A stretch of DNA of 15,868 nt from Propionibacteriaceae bacterium. Its GTDB lineage: Bacteria > Actinomycetota > Actinomycetes > Propionibacteriales > Propionibacteriaceae. The notes below the pieces were generated by a model. That model did not search any database and was not told the DNA's origin. It saw only the letters and a program-made list of their open reading frames with translations. Location of the stretch: positions 1 through 15,868 of the forward strand of contig JAUMYR010000057.1 in NCBI GenBank assembly GCA_030528545.1, in the 5' to 3' direction. The position numbers were made by a program, and so were the translations under genes. Positions 1 through 7,502 of the stretch are shown here, in pieces (the stretch's first letter is position 1; each line of letters starts with the position of its first letter).

Positions 1-488
1 CCTTGCGCACCTGGGTCTGCTCAGAATCAGTCGTCGGCTCGATCACCGGACAAGCGTACTCGCTTCACAGCACGGCCACTCCAGGGCTCGCAAAATGGCC
101 CATAGAGACTCAACTTTGGCCAGCTGACCCCGTCGGCTTTATGCTCGCCCATTTTGCTCCGGCCGATCGCGATATGGTGTGTCTCGACGTTCCGGAAGAG
201 GAGGGGCCTTACCCGATGATGGTGTACCGATCAGCTACCATTCACGGCCGGGTGGAACCGCATCCGACTCGTGACCTGGCCGATGGCTGGCATCATCCTT
301 CGCTTCTCCATCGCCAGCTGCGGGAAGCACCTCCGGTGTTCGCTCTGACCGGGTTTCCCGCCGCACCTATCCGGCCTTCATCATGCTCTCCCCGACCCTG
401 AATCCGCGCCATCAACCACGCCCGCTACCGCCGGGTCAGCATGCTTTGACCTCGCTAGTGGGCAAAGCTGAAACCAGTGGCGGCCACG
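1..488. other. Left-edge region without an identifiable gene
   Basis: About 490 bases precede the first convincing gene. One plus-strand frame is open from a TTG at 3 to a TGA at 399-401 (132 codons). Its product has no motif I recognise, and its C-terminal part is a Pro/Ser/Arg-rich stretch typical of out-of-frame reading. Its third-position GC, counted by hand over the first 46 codons, is about 63%, against about 73% in the first 45 codons of the next gene. Other frames give short open pieces that break off (241 to about 345 in frame 1; about 260 to 520 in frame 2). It could be the decayed tail of an upstream gene, a frameshifted remnant, or a leader region. I found no convincing promoter: TTGACC at 446-451 has no acceptable -10 box at the usual spacing. 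Confidence 0.4.
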
Positions 489-494
489 AAAGGA
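489..494 (+). promoter_or_regulatory. Ribosome binding site for the first glycosyltransferase
   Basis: AAAGGA lies 6 nt before the GTG at 501. The in-frame upstream GTG at 477 has no comparable purine-rich site, so this sequence favours the start at 501. Confidence 0.6.
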
Positions 495-500
495 AAATCG

Positions 501-2324
501 GTGTCCTACGAATGGTCTGAGTGCTTCACCCTTGACGTCGGCCGCGGCGACCTGCAGGCCGGGGAATCCATCCAGCTACGCGACTTGTCCTGGTCGACCG
601 AACTAGCTCACAACTCTGTGGAACGCTTTGGTTTCCGCGTCCTGGGTAAAATTCAAGCCGATCACTTCCAAGCCGAGTATCTGGACGCGAACGGGTCCCA
701 GCTAGGCACCGGCACCCCGGCCTGCCACCTCGCCGCCGACGAGGACGGACTCACCGTCGTCATGCTTGAGCTGACAGGCCCTGCCAACTGCCACTCGGCC
801 CGGATCAGCGCGAGTCCCAAAGCCACTCAGCAGCGGATCTTCGGCCCTGTGGGTAGGGAATCCTACCGGCAGACCCGCAACAGCGGGTTCCTCGGGCACC
901 CGCAGACTATCGCCCTTCCTGAGAACACCGGCAGCATCAGGCTCAGGTCCTTGCTAGTCTCCGGTAAAGGCAGCACCCCCGCCCACATCGGGCTGCGCTT
1001 CTTCGACCTGGCGGGCGAGGAACTGATGGGCCCGGCGGAAGCCAGCATGAGCCTGGTTCTGGGTACCTATCTCACGCTCTCTCCTGGGTCAGCAACCGGA
1101 TGGGCAGACTCCACGATCCTCTTGCCAGAGGGCACCCGTTCGGTCACGGTGACTCCATTCAAGGCCCGGAAAGAAGCCGCGGTGTCGGCTTACCTGTCGA
1201 TCGCGTCTAGGGGAGCCAAAGCTGATTCCCTGGCCGCATTCCTCACCGAGCTGCCAGATGGTGCCCCGCTGATCCTGATTGATTCCACTGCGCCCGCGCT
1301 GGGCTCCGGGCTCATTACCATCCGGCCCAACAACCTGACGATGCAGTATTCGGCGATGGGTTACGGTGTGGTCTCGGTCGGTTACGGTTCCCTACAGGGC
1401 ATGGAGCGGCGTCCGGGCCCCCTGATCTACCAGGCGCCCCGGGCGGAGTTCGAGCGCGTCGTCGCCACCGTAGCCGGTGAAATTAAGCACCGCCGCTGCC
1501 TTTATGTTTGCAGTTCGTTCCCCTCCGCGCAGGCCGTCGCCGCGCTGGACACCCTTAGCGGACATGGCTGGCGGACCCTCTATGAGATCCGCGACGACAT
1601 GGAAGAGTTCAAGCGAGTCGGCTACTCCCAGTGGTATACGGCGGAATCGGAGACCCTCATCTGTCAGCGCGCCGACCATATCACCACGGTGAGTCCTGCC
1701 CTCAGCGCGAAAGCCCGGACTCTGAGCGGGAACCGGGCCAATCCGGTTACGATCCCGAACGCCATCCACGAGCACTACATTGAGAAGGCGGCCCCGCTGC
1801 GCACGTTGGAGGTCGTCGAGGCGAAACGGCGGACCGGAATCGTGGGATACGTCGGGCATCTCACCGAAGCCTGGTTCGACTGGGATTTTTTCCTGAACTG
1901 CGCTGAGCGGCTTCCTCAAACCCCCTTCGAGATCATTGGCTTGGGCCTGCCGGAAAGAATCACGCTACCCAGCAACGTCCTCTTCCACGGCCCAAAGAAG
2001 CAGCACGAGTTGCAGAGCTTCACCCAAGGCTGGGCAGTCGGCCTAATTCCATTCAAGAAGTCGCCATTGACCCGGGGCGTCGATCCGAACAAGCTCTTCG
2101 AGTATTGCGCTTGGGGGATGAGGACGGTCTCTGCCGACATGGGGTCGATCGCCGAGTGCCCCACCGCACGCTCATATAGTACGTTTGATGAAATGTTGTC
2201 AGCAGTCAAGGACGCCCTCAGCAAGACTTGGACCCAGCATGAGCTGGATCATGCCGAGGCATACCTGAGAGCGTCCACGTGGCGCAATCGCGCAGAGCGC
2301 ACACTCGAGGTGGTAGGTCTATGA
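501..2324 (+). CDS. Glycosyltransferase (GT-B fold) with two N-terminal beta-sandwich-like modules
   Basis: This is a probable cytoplasmic, retaining GT-B glycosyltransferase of 607 residues that adds a sugar to the surface polysaccharide. The catalytic half spans about 250-607. It has an N-lobe with strands such as CLYVCSSFPS near 333, a GT4-like linker (ADHITTVSPAL near 391, then IPNAI), a C-lobe start GIVGYVGHL near 446, and the donor-site signature VDPNKLFEYCAWG near 527-539, which keeps the conserved Glu. Ahead of it are two similar beta-rich modules: about 12-105, with IQLRDLSW and HFQAEYLDANGSQL; and about 137-236, with IRLRSLLV and HIGLRFFDLAGEEL. They look like jelly-roll or carbohydrate-binding folds, but I cannot name a family. 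There is no signal peptide or TM segment. The start at 501 is preferred over the in-frame GTG at 477 because of its Shine-Dalgarno sequence. The stop overlaps the next start as ATGA, so the gene heads a coupled operon. The sugar and linkage are unknown. Confidence 0.85.
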   Translation: MSYEWSECFTLDVGRGDLQAGESIQLRDLSWSTELAHNSVERFGFRVLGKIQADHFQAEYLDANGSQLGTGTPACHLAADEDGLTVVMLELTGPANCHSARISASPKATQQRIFGPVGRESYRQTRNSGFLGHPQTIALPENTGSIRLRSLLVSGKGSTPAHIGLRFFDLAGEELMGPAEASMSLVLGTYLTLSPGSATGWADSTILLPEGTRSVTVTPFKARKEAAVSAYLSIASRGAKADSLAAFLTELPDGAPLILIDSTAPALGSGLITIRPNNLTMQYSAMGYGVVSVGYGSLQGMERRPGPLIYQAPRAEFERVVATVAGEIKHRRCLYVCSSFPSAQAVAALDTLSGHGWRTLYEIRDDMEEFKRVGYSQWYTAESETLICQRADHITTVSPALSAKARTLSGNRANPVTIPNAIHEHYIEKAAPLRTLEVVEAKRRTGIVGYVGHLTEAWFDWDFFLNCAERLPQTPFEIIGLGLPERITLPSNVLFHGPKKQHELQSFTQGWAVGLIPFKKSPLTRGVDPNKLFEYCAWGMRTVSADMGSIAECPTARSYSTFDEMLSAVKDALSKTWTQHELDHAEAYLRASTWRNRAERTLEVVGL

Positions 2325-3241
2325 CAACGATCTTAAGGGTGGCCCACAGCATGGGGATGGACGAGATGCTGGCGCTGTCCACCGGTGAACATACGGCAGC
2401 CACGATTCTGGGAAACACCGATCAGATGCTGCCCGAACGTGGGCTTTCCTGCCGCCAGGTCTCTGCCGCCCGGCTGCCAAATGCGGCACGAACCCTCGGC
2501 CGGTTGCATTTCCATCAGGAGATCCGCATCTCCGATGACGCGCAAGTTGCCCACTCGGTGCTGACCGATGGCCGGGTCCGAGGGGCAATCAAGAGCTATC
2601 TGATCCGGGCCACCGACGGAAGCGAGATCGATGCTTGCCTGAAAGACCTCGATCTTGACCTGTTTGACCGGCTCCTGGTCACCTCAACCATCACCGAGAA
2701 CTATCTTCGCCGCCGCCACAGTCCCCCGATCCCGGTGGAACTGGTCCGCTTCGTGGCAGGTTCCCCCCAGGCACCGCTGCCCAGGGGTCCGATCAGTGGC
2801 TTGACGTGGATCGGTTCGGCCCATCCCAGCGAGGGACTCCAAGATTTTCTTCGGATCGTGTCCCTGACCGACTTGCCCGCTCAGATCCTATGGGCGGCTC
2901 CCCCCGCTCCAGAGCAGTTCACCTCGGTGGTCGCCGCCATGTCACTGCTGGGAATCGCCGGCCGGGTGCGTTTCGGCTGGCCGGGACCGTTCCACTCTTT
3001 CCTCTCCGCCACTCAGTCGGCGATGGATAACACCCTGTGGGTATACACGGCCCGCTCCTATGCTCCGCGCTCGGCGATCGAGTTGATCCTCCACCTTGGA
3101 GGCCGAGTAGTCTCCTTTGACAGTCTTTACGCGATGGAACTCGCAGACCAGTTTCCAGACCACATCACGCTCACACCCGAGGGGTCGGCGCCAGATGCTG
3201 CCGCTGCGATCCGAGCACTAGCCGAGGAAGAGGTTCAATGA
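2321..3241 (+). CDS. Short GT-B-like glycosyltransferase
   Basis: This 306-residue protein has the outline of a compact GT-B glycosyltransferase. The first half (about 1-155) is a divergent acceptor domain. The second half opens with GLTWIGSAHPSEGLQDFL (about 160-177), matching the 'G.ls..KG...' start of GT4 C-lobes. It then has a strand RVRFGWPG (215-222), the region APRSAIELILHLGGRVVS (248-265), which lines up with 'vlEAmA.G.PVV', and a terminal PEGSAPDAAAAIRAL. Glu254 is a candidate donor-site acid. The protein is shorter than the usual 350-400 residues and the acceptor lobe lacks a clear glycine-rich loop, so it may have reduced or altered activity. The ATG at 2321 overlaps the upstream TGA (ATGA); longer in-frame starts would overlap the previous gene for no reason. 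The downstream junction at 3238 is also ATGA. The GT-B fold is fairly likely, the substrate unknown. Confidence 0.75.
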   Translation: MTTILRVAHSMGMDEMLALSTGEHTAATILGNTDQMLPERGLSCRQVSAARLPNAARTLGRLHFHQEIRISDDAQVAHSVLTDGRVRGAIKSYLIRATDGSEIDACLKDLDLDLFDRLLVTSTITENYLRRRHSPPIPVELVRFVAGSPQAPLPRGPISGLTWIGSAHPSEGLQDFLRIVSLTDLPAQILWAAPPAPEQFTSVVAAMSLLGIAGRVRFGWPGPFHSFLSATQSAMDNTLWVYTARSYAPRSAIELILHLGGRVVSFDSLYAMELADQFPDHITLTPEGSAPDAAAAIRALAEEEVQ

Positions 3242-3999
3242 GAACGGCAACGATTCTGAAAGCCGGTTCCGCCGTCATCGCGCTGGGTGCGGCAGTGGCG
3301 GTAGCAGCCTTTGCGTTGAACAACCTGCCATTAGGCCTTTCAGCCTTGACAATCGTGCTCGCCGCGGGTTTCGCGAGCATTCTGGTATACCTTCGCCACG
3401 GCGCCCGGATCGCCGCCACGGCTAACCGTGCCCGGAAAAGAGCTGAGGCTGATCTAAGCCGCAGCCTGGCCGATCTGATAGACAAGACGGAAAAATCAGC
3501 CACCGCGCAAGAACTCCGGTGGATCCGTCACCGTCTGATCAAGCTGGAAAAGACGCTGCAGCAGGCTCCCCAGCGCGAGCCAGCCGCCTCGGGCTCGGCT
3601 TCTCCCTCCGCGCCGGCCACTGCCTCTCCCGCAGATTCACCGGCCAAGTACCTGGTGGGGATCGGCTTCCCTCCAGAGCACGCGCTTGGGGGCTGGCCGA
3701 TTTCTCCCCTACTGCCCGGCGAATTACCGAAGGTCATGGTTACGGGCTCGGTCATCGGCGTCGTGATTGACGAGATCGCCTTCACCCACGGGTTGTGGAA
3801 GAGCCTCGGAGCCAGCCATGATGGTTATCTTCTCTCTGAACTCACTTCCTTGCTCAAGGCCGCAGAGCGGCACGGCATGTCCGTGGTGATTGTCCGCAGG
3901 CCCGAAACTCCTGAACACTTGCGTTTTATCCGCCGCGGAGGTTCCGTGGTGGATGACCCCACTGCTATTCCTCCATCCATATTTCCGCGTCTATCCTGA
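3238..3999 (+). CDS. Membrane-hairpin/coiled-coil protein with conserved DExAFxxGLW domain (copy 1)
   Basis: I do not recognise a named family. The 253-residue protein has two hydrophobic helices at about 8-28 and 31-51, joined by a very short turn. A basic, Ala-rich charged helix follows, probably a coiled coil (about 55-110), then a Pro/Ser/Ala linker (about 111-136), then a compact C-terminal domain (137-253). By the positive-inside rule (RHGARIAATANRARKR after TM2) the coiled coil and C-domain should be cytoplasmic. The C-domain contains GVVIDEIAFTHGLW (174-187), an amphipathic helix, and VVIVRRPETPEHLRFI (216-231). The same architecture and motif recur in the protein encoded at 13821-14687 on the other strand. 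GAGGAAGAGG just upstream is a good Shine-Dalgarno sequence, and the start overlaps the previous stop (ATGA). The next gene begins 5 nt after its stop. A scaffold or regulator that tethers glycosyltransferases to the membrane is my inference, not shown. Confidence 0.8.
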   Translation: MRTATILKAGSAVIALGAAVAVAAFALNNLPLGLSALTIVLAAGFASILVYLRHGARIAATANRARKRAEADLSRSLADLIDKTEKSATAQELRWIRHRLIKLEKTLQQAPQREPAASGSASPSAPATASPADSPAKYLVGIGFPPEHALGGWPISPLLPGELPKVMVTGSVIGVVIDEIAFTHGLWKSLGASHDGYLLSELTSLLKAAERHGMSVVIVRRPETPEHLRFIRRGGSVVDDPTAIPPSIFPRLS

Positions 4000-4004
4000 G
4001 TCCC

Positions 4005-5801
4005 ATGCCGAGGCCAAACCTCACTATCCTGCTCCCGGTACACAACGGCGAGATATGGCTCGCGCGCTGTCTTGAGGCGCTGCTCTCGCAAACCTACTCC
4101 GACTTCCGGCTCTGGGTTCTTGACGACGACTCCAGCGATGCTTCGGCCGCGATCGCACGCCGCTATGCCATGACTGACAAGAGGATCGCGGTCCACACCT
4201 TCACCAAAGGTCGCGGCATAACTGGGACGCTCAACCAAGCCATCGAAGAACTCGATGGCGGCTGGATCGGGCGTATGGACGCCGACGACATCGCAACTCC
4301 TCGCCAGTTCGATCGCACCATGGGATATCTCGCCAAGAATCCCCGGGTAGACATCGTTGGCAGTGGTGGTCACGTTGTTGACGCTCTGTCCAGGAAGATC
4401 CTCAGGACCCGCACACCTCCTCAGAGCCATGAGGAGATCGCGGCCGAACTGTTGTTTCGAAATCCGATCCTGCACCCCACCGTGGTGATGCGAACTAGCG
4501 CGATCAAGAGCATTGGAGGCTATCCTGATATCCCTCACTCCGAGGACTACGGGCTCTGGACCAAAGCTGCCCGCAGCGGCCTGCGGCTCGCTAACATCGC
4601 CGATAGCCTGATAGAGCTTGGCCATCATGAAGGGCAGGTCTCTCTGGCTCAGCGAGACGTTTCGATACAGGGCGCCTTCGGCACCAACCGACGATATGCC
4701 GAGTGGTTCTTTAGCGGACTTCCTCCCGAGTCTTCGGAACGCTTGGTCTCTTGGGTTCAGGACTGCTGGCGGCTAACCTTAGGGAAACAGCTGTCAGTCG
4801 CCGAGTTGGCGACCGTCCATGAAACCGGAATCTGGTTTCTAGAACAGCCGTCACTGGGAATACCGTCAGAGAAAGAGTTACGGAACCGGGCCAAAAAGCT
4901 GCTGACTCAGTTCCAGCCGCCTTCCAGTTCCGGACCCCACTACTTCGAGGTAGACGACACCAGTTATCTATCCAGGCTCCACCGACGTTTTGGCCACTAC
5001 GAGCCGAACGTGCCCGGCTGGGTCGGTCAGACCATCGCTCTCTGGGAGCACGCCGAGCGGCACACTATTCCGGCCCCACGGTTGTTGAAAACTTGCTTGG
5101 CTGCCGACTTGGGGCTCCTGAGCGGGCTATCTGGCCCGATCGTTTTGACCACTAAGAATCGTAGCAACTACGCCGACGGAGTCTTCTTCGACGCTGACTG
5201 CTCAGGCTCCCTCGCCGATGCCCAGCAGGAGTTCGGGCAGCGGTTCTCCCGCTACCAATCCGACGCCGAAGCGGTGCTCGGCGCCCTTCCTCCCGGAACC
5301 GAGGTCCCGATTTCCCGGGTATACCGGGTTTTCGCTTTCCAGGGCGAGATCGGTGGGGTCTTGATGGATCAGCAAGAACCTGACAAATGGCTGGCTCAGC
5401 TCTGGCTGGGACCCTTCGAGAAGTCCGTCCCGGTCTCTTTCCGCTCCCCCTCCCCCATGCGCAGAATCTCGAAGGCCAGTCCACCCGCCTGCGCCCGTGA
5501 CCTCGTTCATCACGCCCGGCGCTTGTCGCTAAGCCTGCCGACCTCCTTCGCCAGGATCGACATGGTCGAGACCAGCGACGGACCGATCGTGCTGGGAGCC
5601 CAGCTGCATCCGAACCAGTTCCTGGATCACGATTCGCTGTGCTGCCCCGATAGCACCCTCAACCACTGGTCTGCCCTGTGGGAATGGGCCTCTCGGTGGA
5701 GCGAGAAGAGCCAACCCACGCCTGCCATCCGCATCGATCCACGCCGGTCTCGCGTCTCCGATACCAATCGCCCTGCCCGCACCGGGGAGCCGGAGCAGTA
5801 A
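4005..5801 (+). CDS. GT2 glycosyltransferase fused to a TupA-like ATP-grasp domain
   Basis: This is a two-part protein of 598 residues. Residues 1-235 form a canonical GT-A family 2 glycosyltransferase: TILLPVHNGEIWLARCLEAL near 7-26, VLDDDSSD near 38-45, the metal/nucleotide-binding DADD at 92-95, and HSEDYGLW (178-185) holding the usual catalytic-base acid. Residues of about 310-570 resemble TupA-like ATP-grasp proteins of polysaccharide loci: a possible phosphate-binding strand IVLTTKNRSNYADGVFFD (379-396), then YRVFAFQGEIGG (440-451), and finally ARIDMVETSDGPIVLGAQLHP (516-536). The last matches the family's 'vRvDlY...g.iyfGE.tf.p', but with Gln where the metal-binding Glu normally sits. 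The GT2 part is confident, the ATP-grasp part moderate and possibly inactive. The start ATG lies 5 nt after the preceding stop, without a clear Shine-Dalgarno sequence, so it probably relies on coupling. It likely builds the polysaccharide repeat unit; the sugar is unknown. Confidence 0.85.
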   Translation: MPRPNLTILLPVHNGEIWLARCLEALLSQTYSDFRLWVLDDDSSDASAAIARRYAMTDKRIAVHTFTKGRGITGTLNQAIEELDGGWIGRMDADDIATPRQFDRTMGYLAKNPRVDIVGSGGHVVDALSRKILRTRTPPQSHEEIAAELLFRNPILHPTVVMRTSAIKSIGGYPDIPHSEDYGLWTKAARSGLRLANIADSLIELGHHEGQVSLAQRDVSIQGAFGTNRRYAEWFFSGLPPESSERLVSWVQDCWRLTLGKQLSVAELATVHETGIWFLEQPSLGIPSEKELRNRAKKLLTQFQPPSSSGPHYFEVDDTSYLSRLHRRFGHYEPNVPGWVGQTIALWEHAERHTIPAPRLLKTCLAADLGLLSGLSGPIVLTTKNRSNYADGVFFDADCSGSLADAQQEFGQRFSRYQSDAEAVLGALPPGTEVPISRVYRVFAFQGEIGGVLMDQQEPDKWLAQLWLGPFEKSVPVSFRSPSPMRRISKASPPACARDLVHHARRLSLSLPTSFARIDMVETSDGPIVLGAQLHPNQFLDHDSLCCPDSTLNHWSALWEWASRWSEKSQPTPAIRIDPRRSRVSDTNRPARTGEPEQ

Positions 5802-5826
5802 CTATGTCGGTTCGGTGCCCTATCCG

Positions 5827-5832
5827 AAGGAG
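5827..5832 (+). promoter_or_regulatory. Strong ribosome binding site deciding a TTG start
   Basis: AAGGAG followed by five A residues lies directly before the TTG at 5838. It is the best Shine-Dalgarno sequence in the plus-strand operon. It sits in the operon's longest internal gap (36 nt), which suggests that this gene is translated independently of the one upstream. Confidence 0.75.
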
Positions 5833-5837
5833 AAAAA

Positions 5838-7502
5838 TTGCCTAAAGTCTCCGCACGACAGAGCGGTTTTTCGTTCATCGTCGACCTCACACAGTTCACA
5901 GCCGAGGCCGCCGGTCGGCACCTCGCCATCCTCGCGAGTTCTCTTCGGGGGTCTCAGGCCTCGCTGATCGCCATCGTGGCGAGCGCCCCACATCTTGAGA
6001 CCGAACTTGAAGATCTGACCCTGGTCGAGACCGGGGCCGAACTCAACCCGGTGAGCCGGATCGGTCTGGCGATGCAGCTGGTGACCACACCGCTGTGTCT
6101 CGTATCAGCCACGGCGGTTAGCCTGAGCACTGAGACCGTTGAGGCGATGTGCTCCGCTCTGGCCTCTTCTGGGGTGGTGGATCTGGCCATCCCTACCACT
6201 TTGTCTCTAAGTTCAGGAAGTTCCGCTTTCTCGTCACGGACAGTCGTCTTCGGCATGAACACCCGGCTGTATCGCGTCCTACGGGGATTCGATCTGCGAA
6301 TCCGTACCGTGCGAGATGCCTATAACGATTTCTGCCGCCGGGTCCGGGCCTGGGGGGCAGAGGTAATTTGCGTCTGCGCCGCCGCGCCGGATCACGCTGT
6401 CGAGCCGCCACAGATCGAGCTGACCTCGCCCCAAGTCTTCAACTTCACCGCCTCGAAATCCGTCTTCGTCAATATGCCCCGGTGGCTTTACCGGCCCTTC
6501 GGCGGTGACCCTCCGGTAAGTGTGATCCAGACTCCGCAGGAAGGCCGACGGTCCGCCTACGAGGCGGTCGCCGCCCAATCCTTCGACGATTACGAGATCA
6601 TCGACGCGAACGGCTGCGACCCCGCAGCCTTGAGGCGAGCTATCGGTCAGGCACGCGGCGAGCTCATCGCCGTTGTCGGGCCGGACTGCGTGACCCCGCC
6701 ATGGCGGCTCGCCGAGCAGCTTCAGTCCTTACGGGCGTGGGGAAGCTATAGCGTCGGCTCAGTCGCCTTCCTGAAGGACGATGCCGTCCACGTGGTGCCG
6801 CCCACCCCACGAGCACAGCCACTAACCGGCCTTGATCCCACCGGGCTGGGGACCATCCTCGCCCACCGCGACGTGGTCTTGGAGCTACTTGGCGGCAGTA
6901 ACCCAGAAGAGTTCACCCGGATCCAGAGCAACCGTGTAGTGGCCGCTGCTGGCTCCGACCCGTGGGAAACCGGGGAGCCCCAGCCAGCAGAACCCAGCGT
7001 GGCCCAGCGGGTGCTGCCCTATCTGAATACCAGCTCATCGGCGGCGTTGATGCTATTCGACCAGTACGCAGTGGGCCGCATCGACTATATCGGCGCCTAT
7101 GAGCGGATCGCGGCCATAGCTACTATCTACGACCATCAGCGCAAGCCGGTACGGGAGATGGCGGCGGTCCATGGTTCGACCCAGGAAGACATTGATTGCC
7201 TGGCCCGCTTGGGTATCCCATTTGAGCTCATAGTTGCTCCTTCGCGCAGCGAGCCTGCTGGCGTCCTCGTGGGGGAACTTCTCAAGAAGCACTTCCGGGG
7301 TGCGGTTTCAATCCGGCCGCTTCCTGGTTTCCGCCTCCTCGATGGACAGCGGCCGGGAGACGAGCATCTGCTCTATCTCAGAGTTCCCGGTGCGGACGAA
7401 GGCTGGTTCGCGCTCGCGGAATCTCCACCAGGCACCGGCGCTTCCGGGCTAACCACCTCGGCAATGTTCAGCGCACAAGGACAGGTTTGGGAGCAAGAGT
7501 GA
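5838..7502 (+). CDS. Large protein with two degenerate GT2-like domains
   Basis: The 554-residue product reads as two divergent GT-A (GT2-like) domains followed by an alpha/beta tail. Domain 1 (about 10-180) has the core spacing of a GT2, with LVTTPLCLVSATAVSLS (81-97) where the 'fLDaD' strand belongs, but without acidic residues. Domain 2 (about 226-375) begins PPVSVIQTPQEGRRSAYEAV, continues AAQSFDDYEIID ('.Qty.d.EiivvD') and RGELIAVVGPDCVTPPWRL (273-291). In the last, G-P-D replaces the DxD and 'tPPWRL' matches the conserved helix after it. The tail (about 390-554) has alternating strands and helices but no motif I recognise. No TM segments are evident. The DxD is lost or weakened in both domains, so it may be a non-catalytic partner or a polymer-recognition subunit. 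The TTG start is set by AAGGAG 5 nt upstream. It overlaps the following gene (GTGA). Confidence 0.75.
   Translation: MPKVSARQSGFSFIVDLTQFTAEAAGRHLAILASSLRGSQASLIAIVASAPHLETELEDLTLVETGAELNPVSRIGLAMQLVTTPLCLVSATAVSLSTETVEAMCSALASSGVVDLAIPTTLSLSSGSSAFSSRTVVFGMNTRLYRVLRGFDLRIRTVRDAYNDFCRRVRAWGAEVICVCAAAPDHAVEPPQIELTSPQVFNFTASKSVFVNMPRWLYRPFGGDPPVSVIQTPQEGRRSAYEAVAAQSFDDYEIIDANGCDPAALRRAIGQARGELIAVVGPDCVTPPWRLAEQLQSLRAWGSYSVGSVAFLKDDAVHVVPPTPRAQPLTGLDPTGLGTILAHRDVVLELLGGSNPEEFTRIQSNRVVAAAGSDPWETGEPQPAEPSVAQRVLPYLNTSSSAALMLFDQYAVGRIDYIGAYERIAAIATIYDHQRKPVREMAAVHGSTQEDIDCLARLGIPFELIVAPSRSEPAGVLVGELLKKHFRGAVSIRPLPGFRLLDGQRPGDEHLLYLRVPGADEGWFALAESPPGTGASGLTTSAMFSAQGQVWEQE

Noticed and set aside
446..474. 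Possible promoter with TTGACC at 446-451
   Set aside because: At 17 nt spacing the -10 position reads TGAAAC, which is far from the consensus. One good hexamer is not enough.
3825..4628. Long minus-strand open frame (267 codons) opposite the GT2 gene
   Set aside because: It lies antisense to the GT2 N-domain and to the end of the membrane protein, both of which have strong motifs. Its product shows no recognisable domain, so it is a shadow of GC-rich coding sequence.
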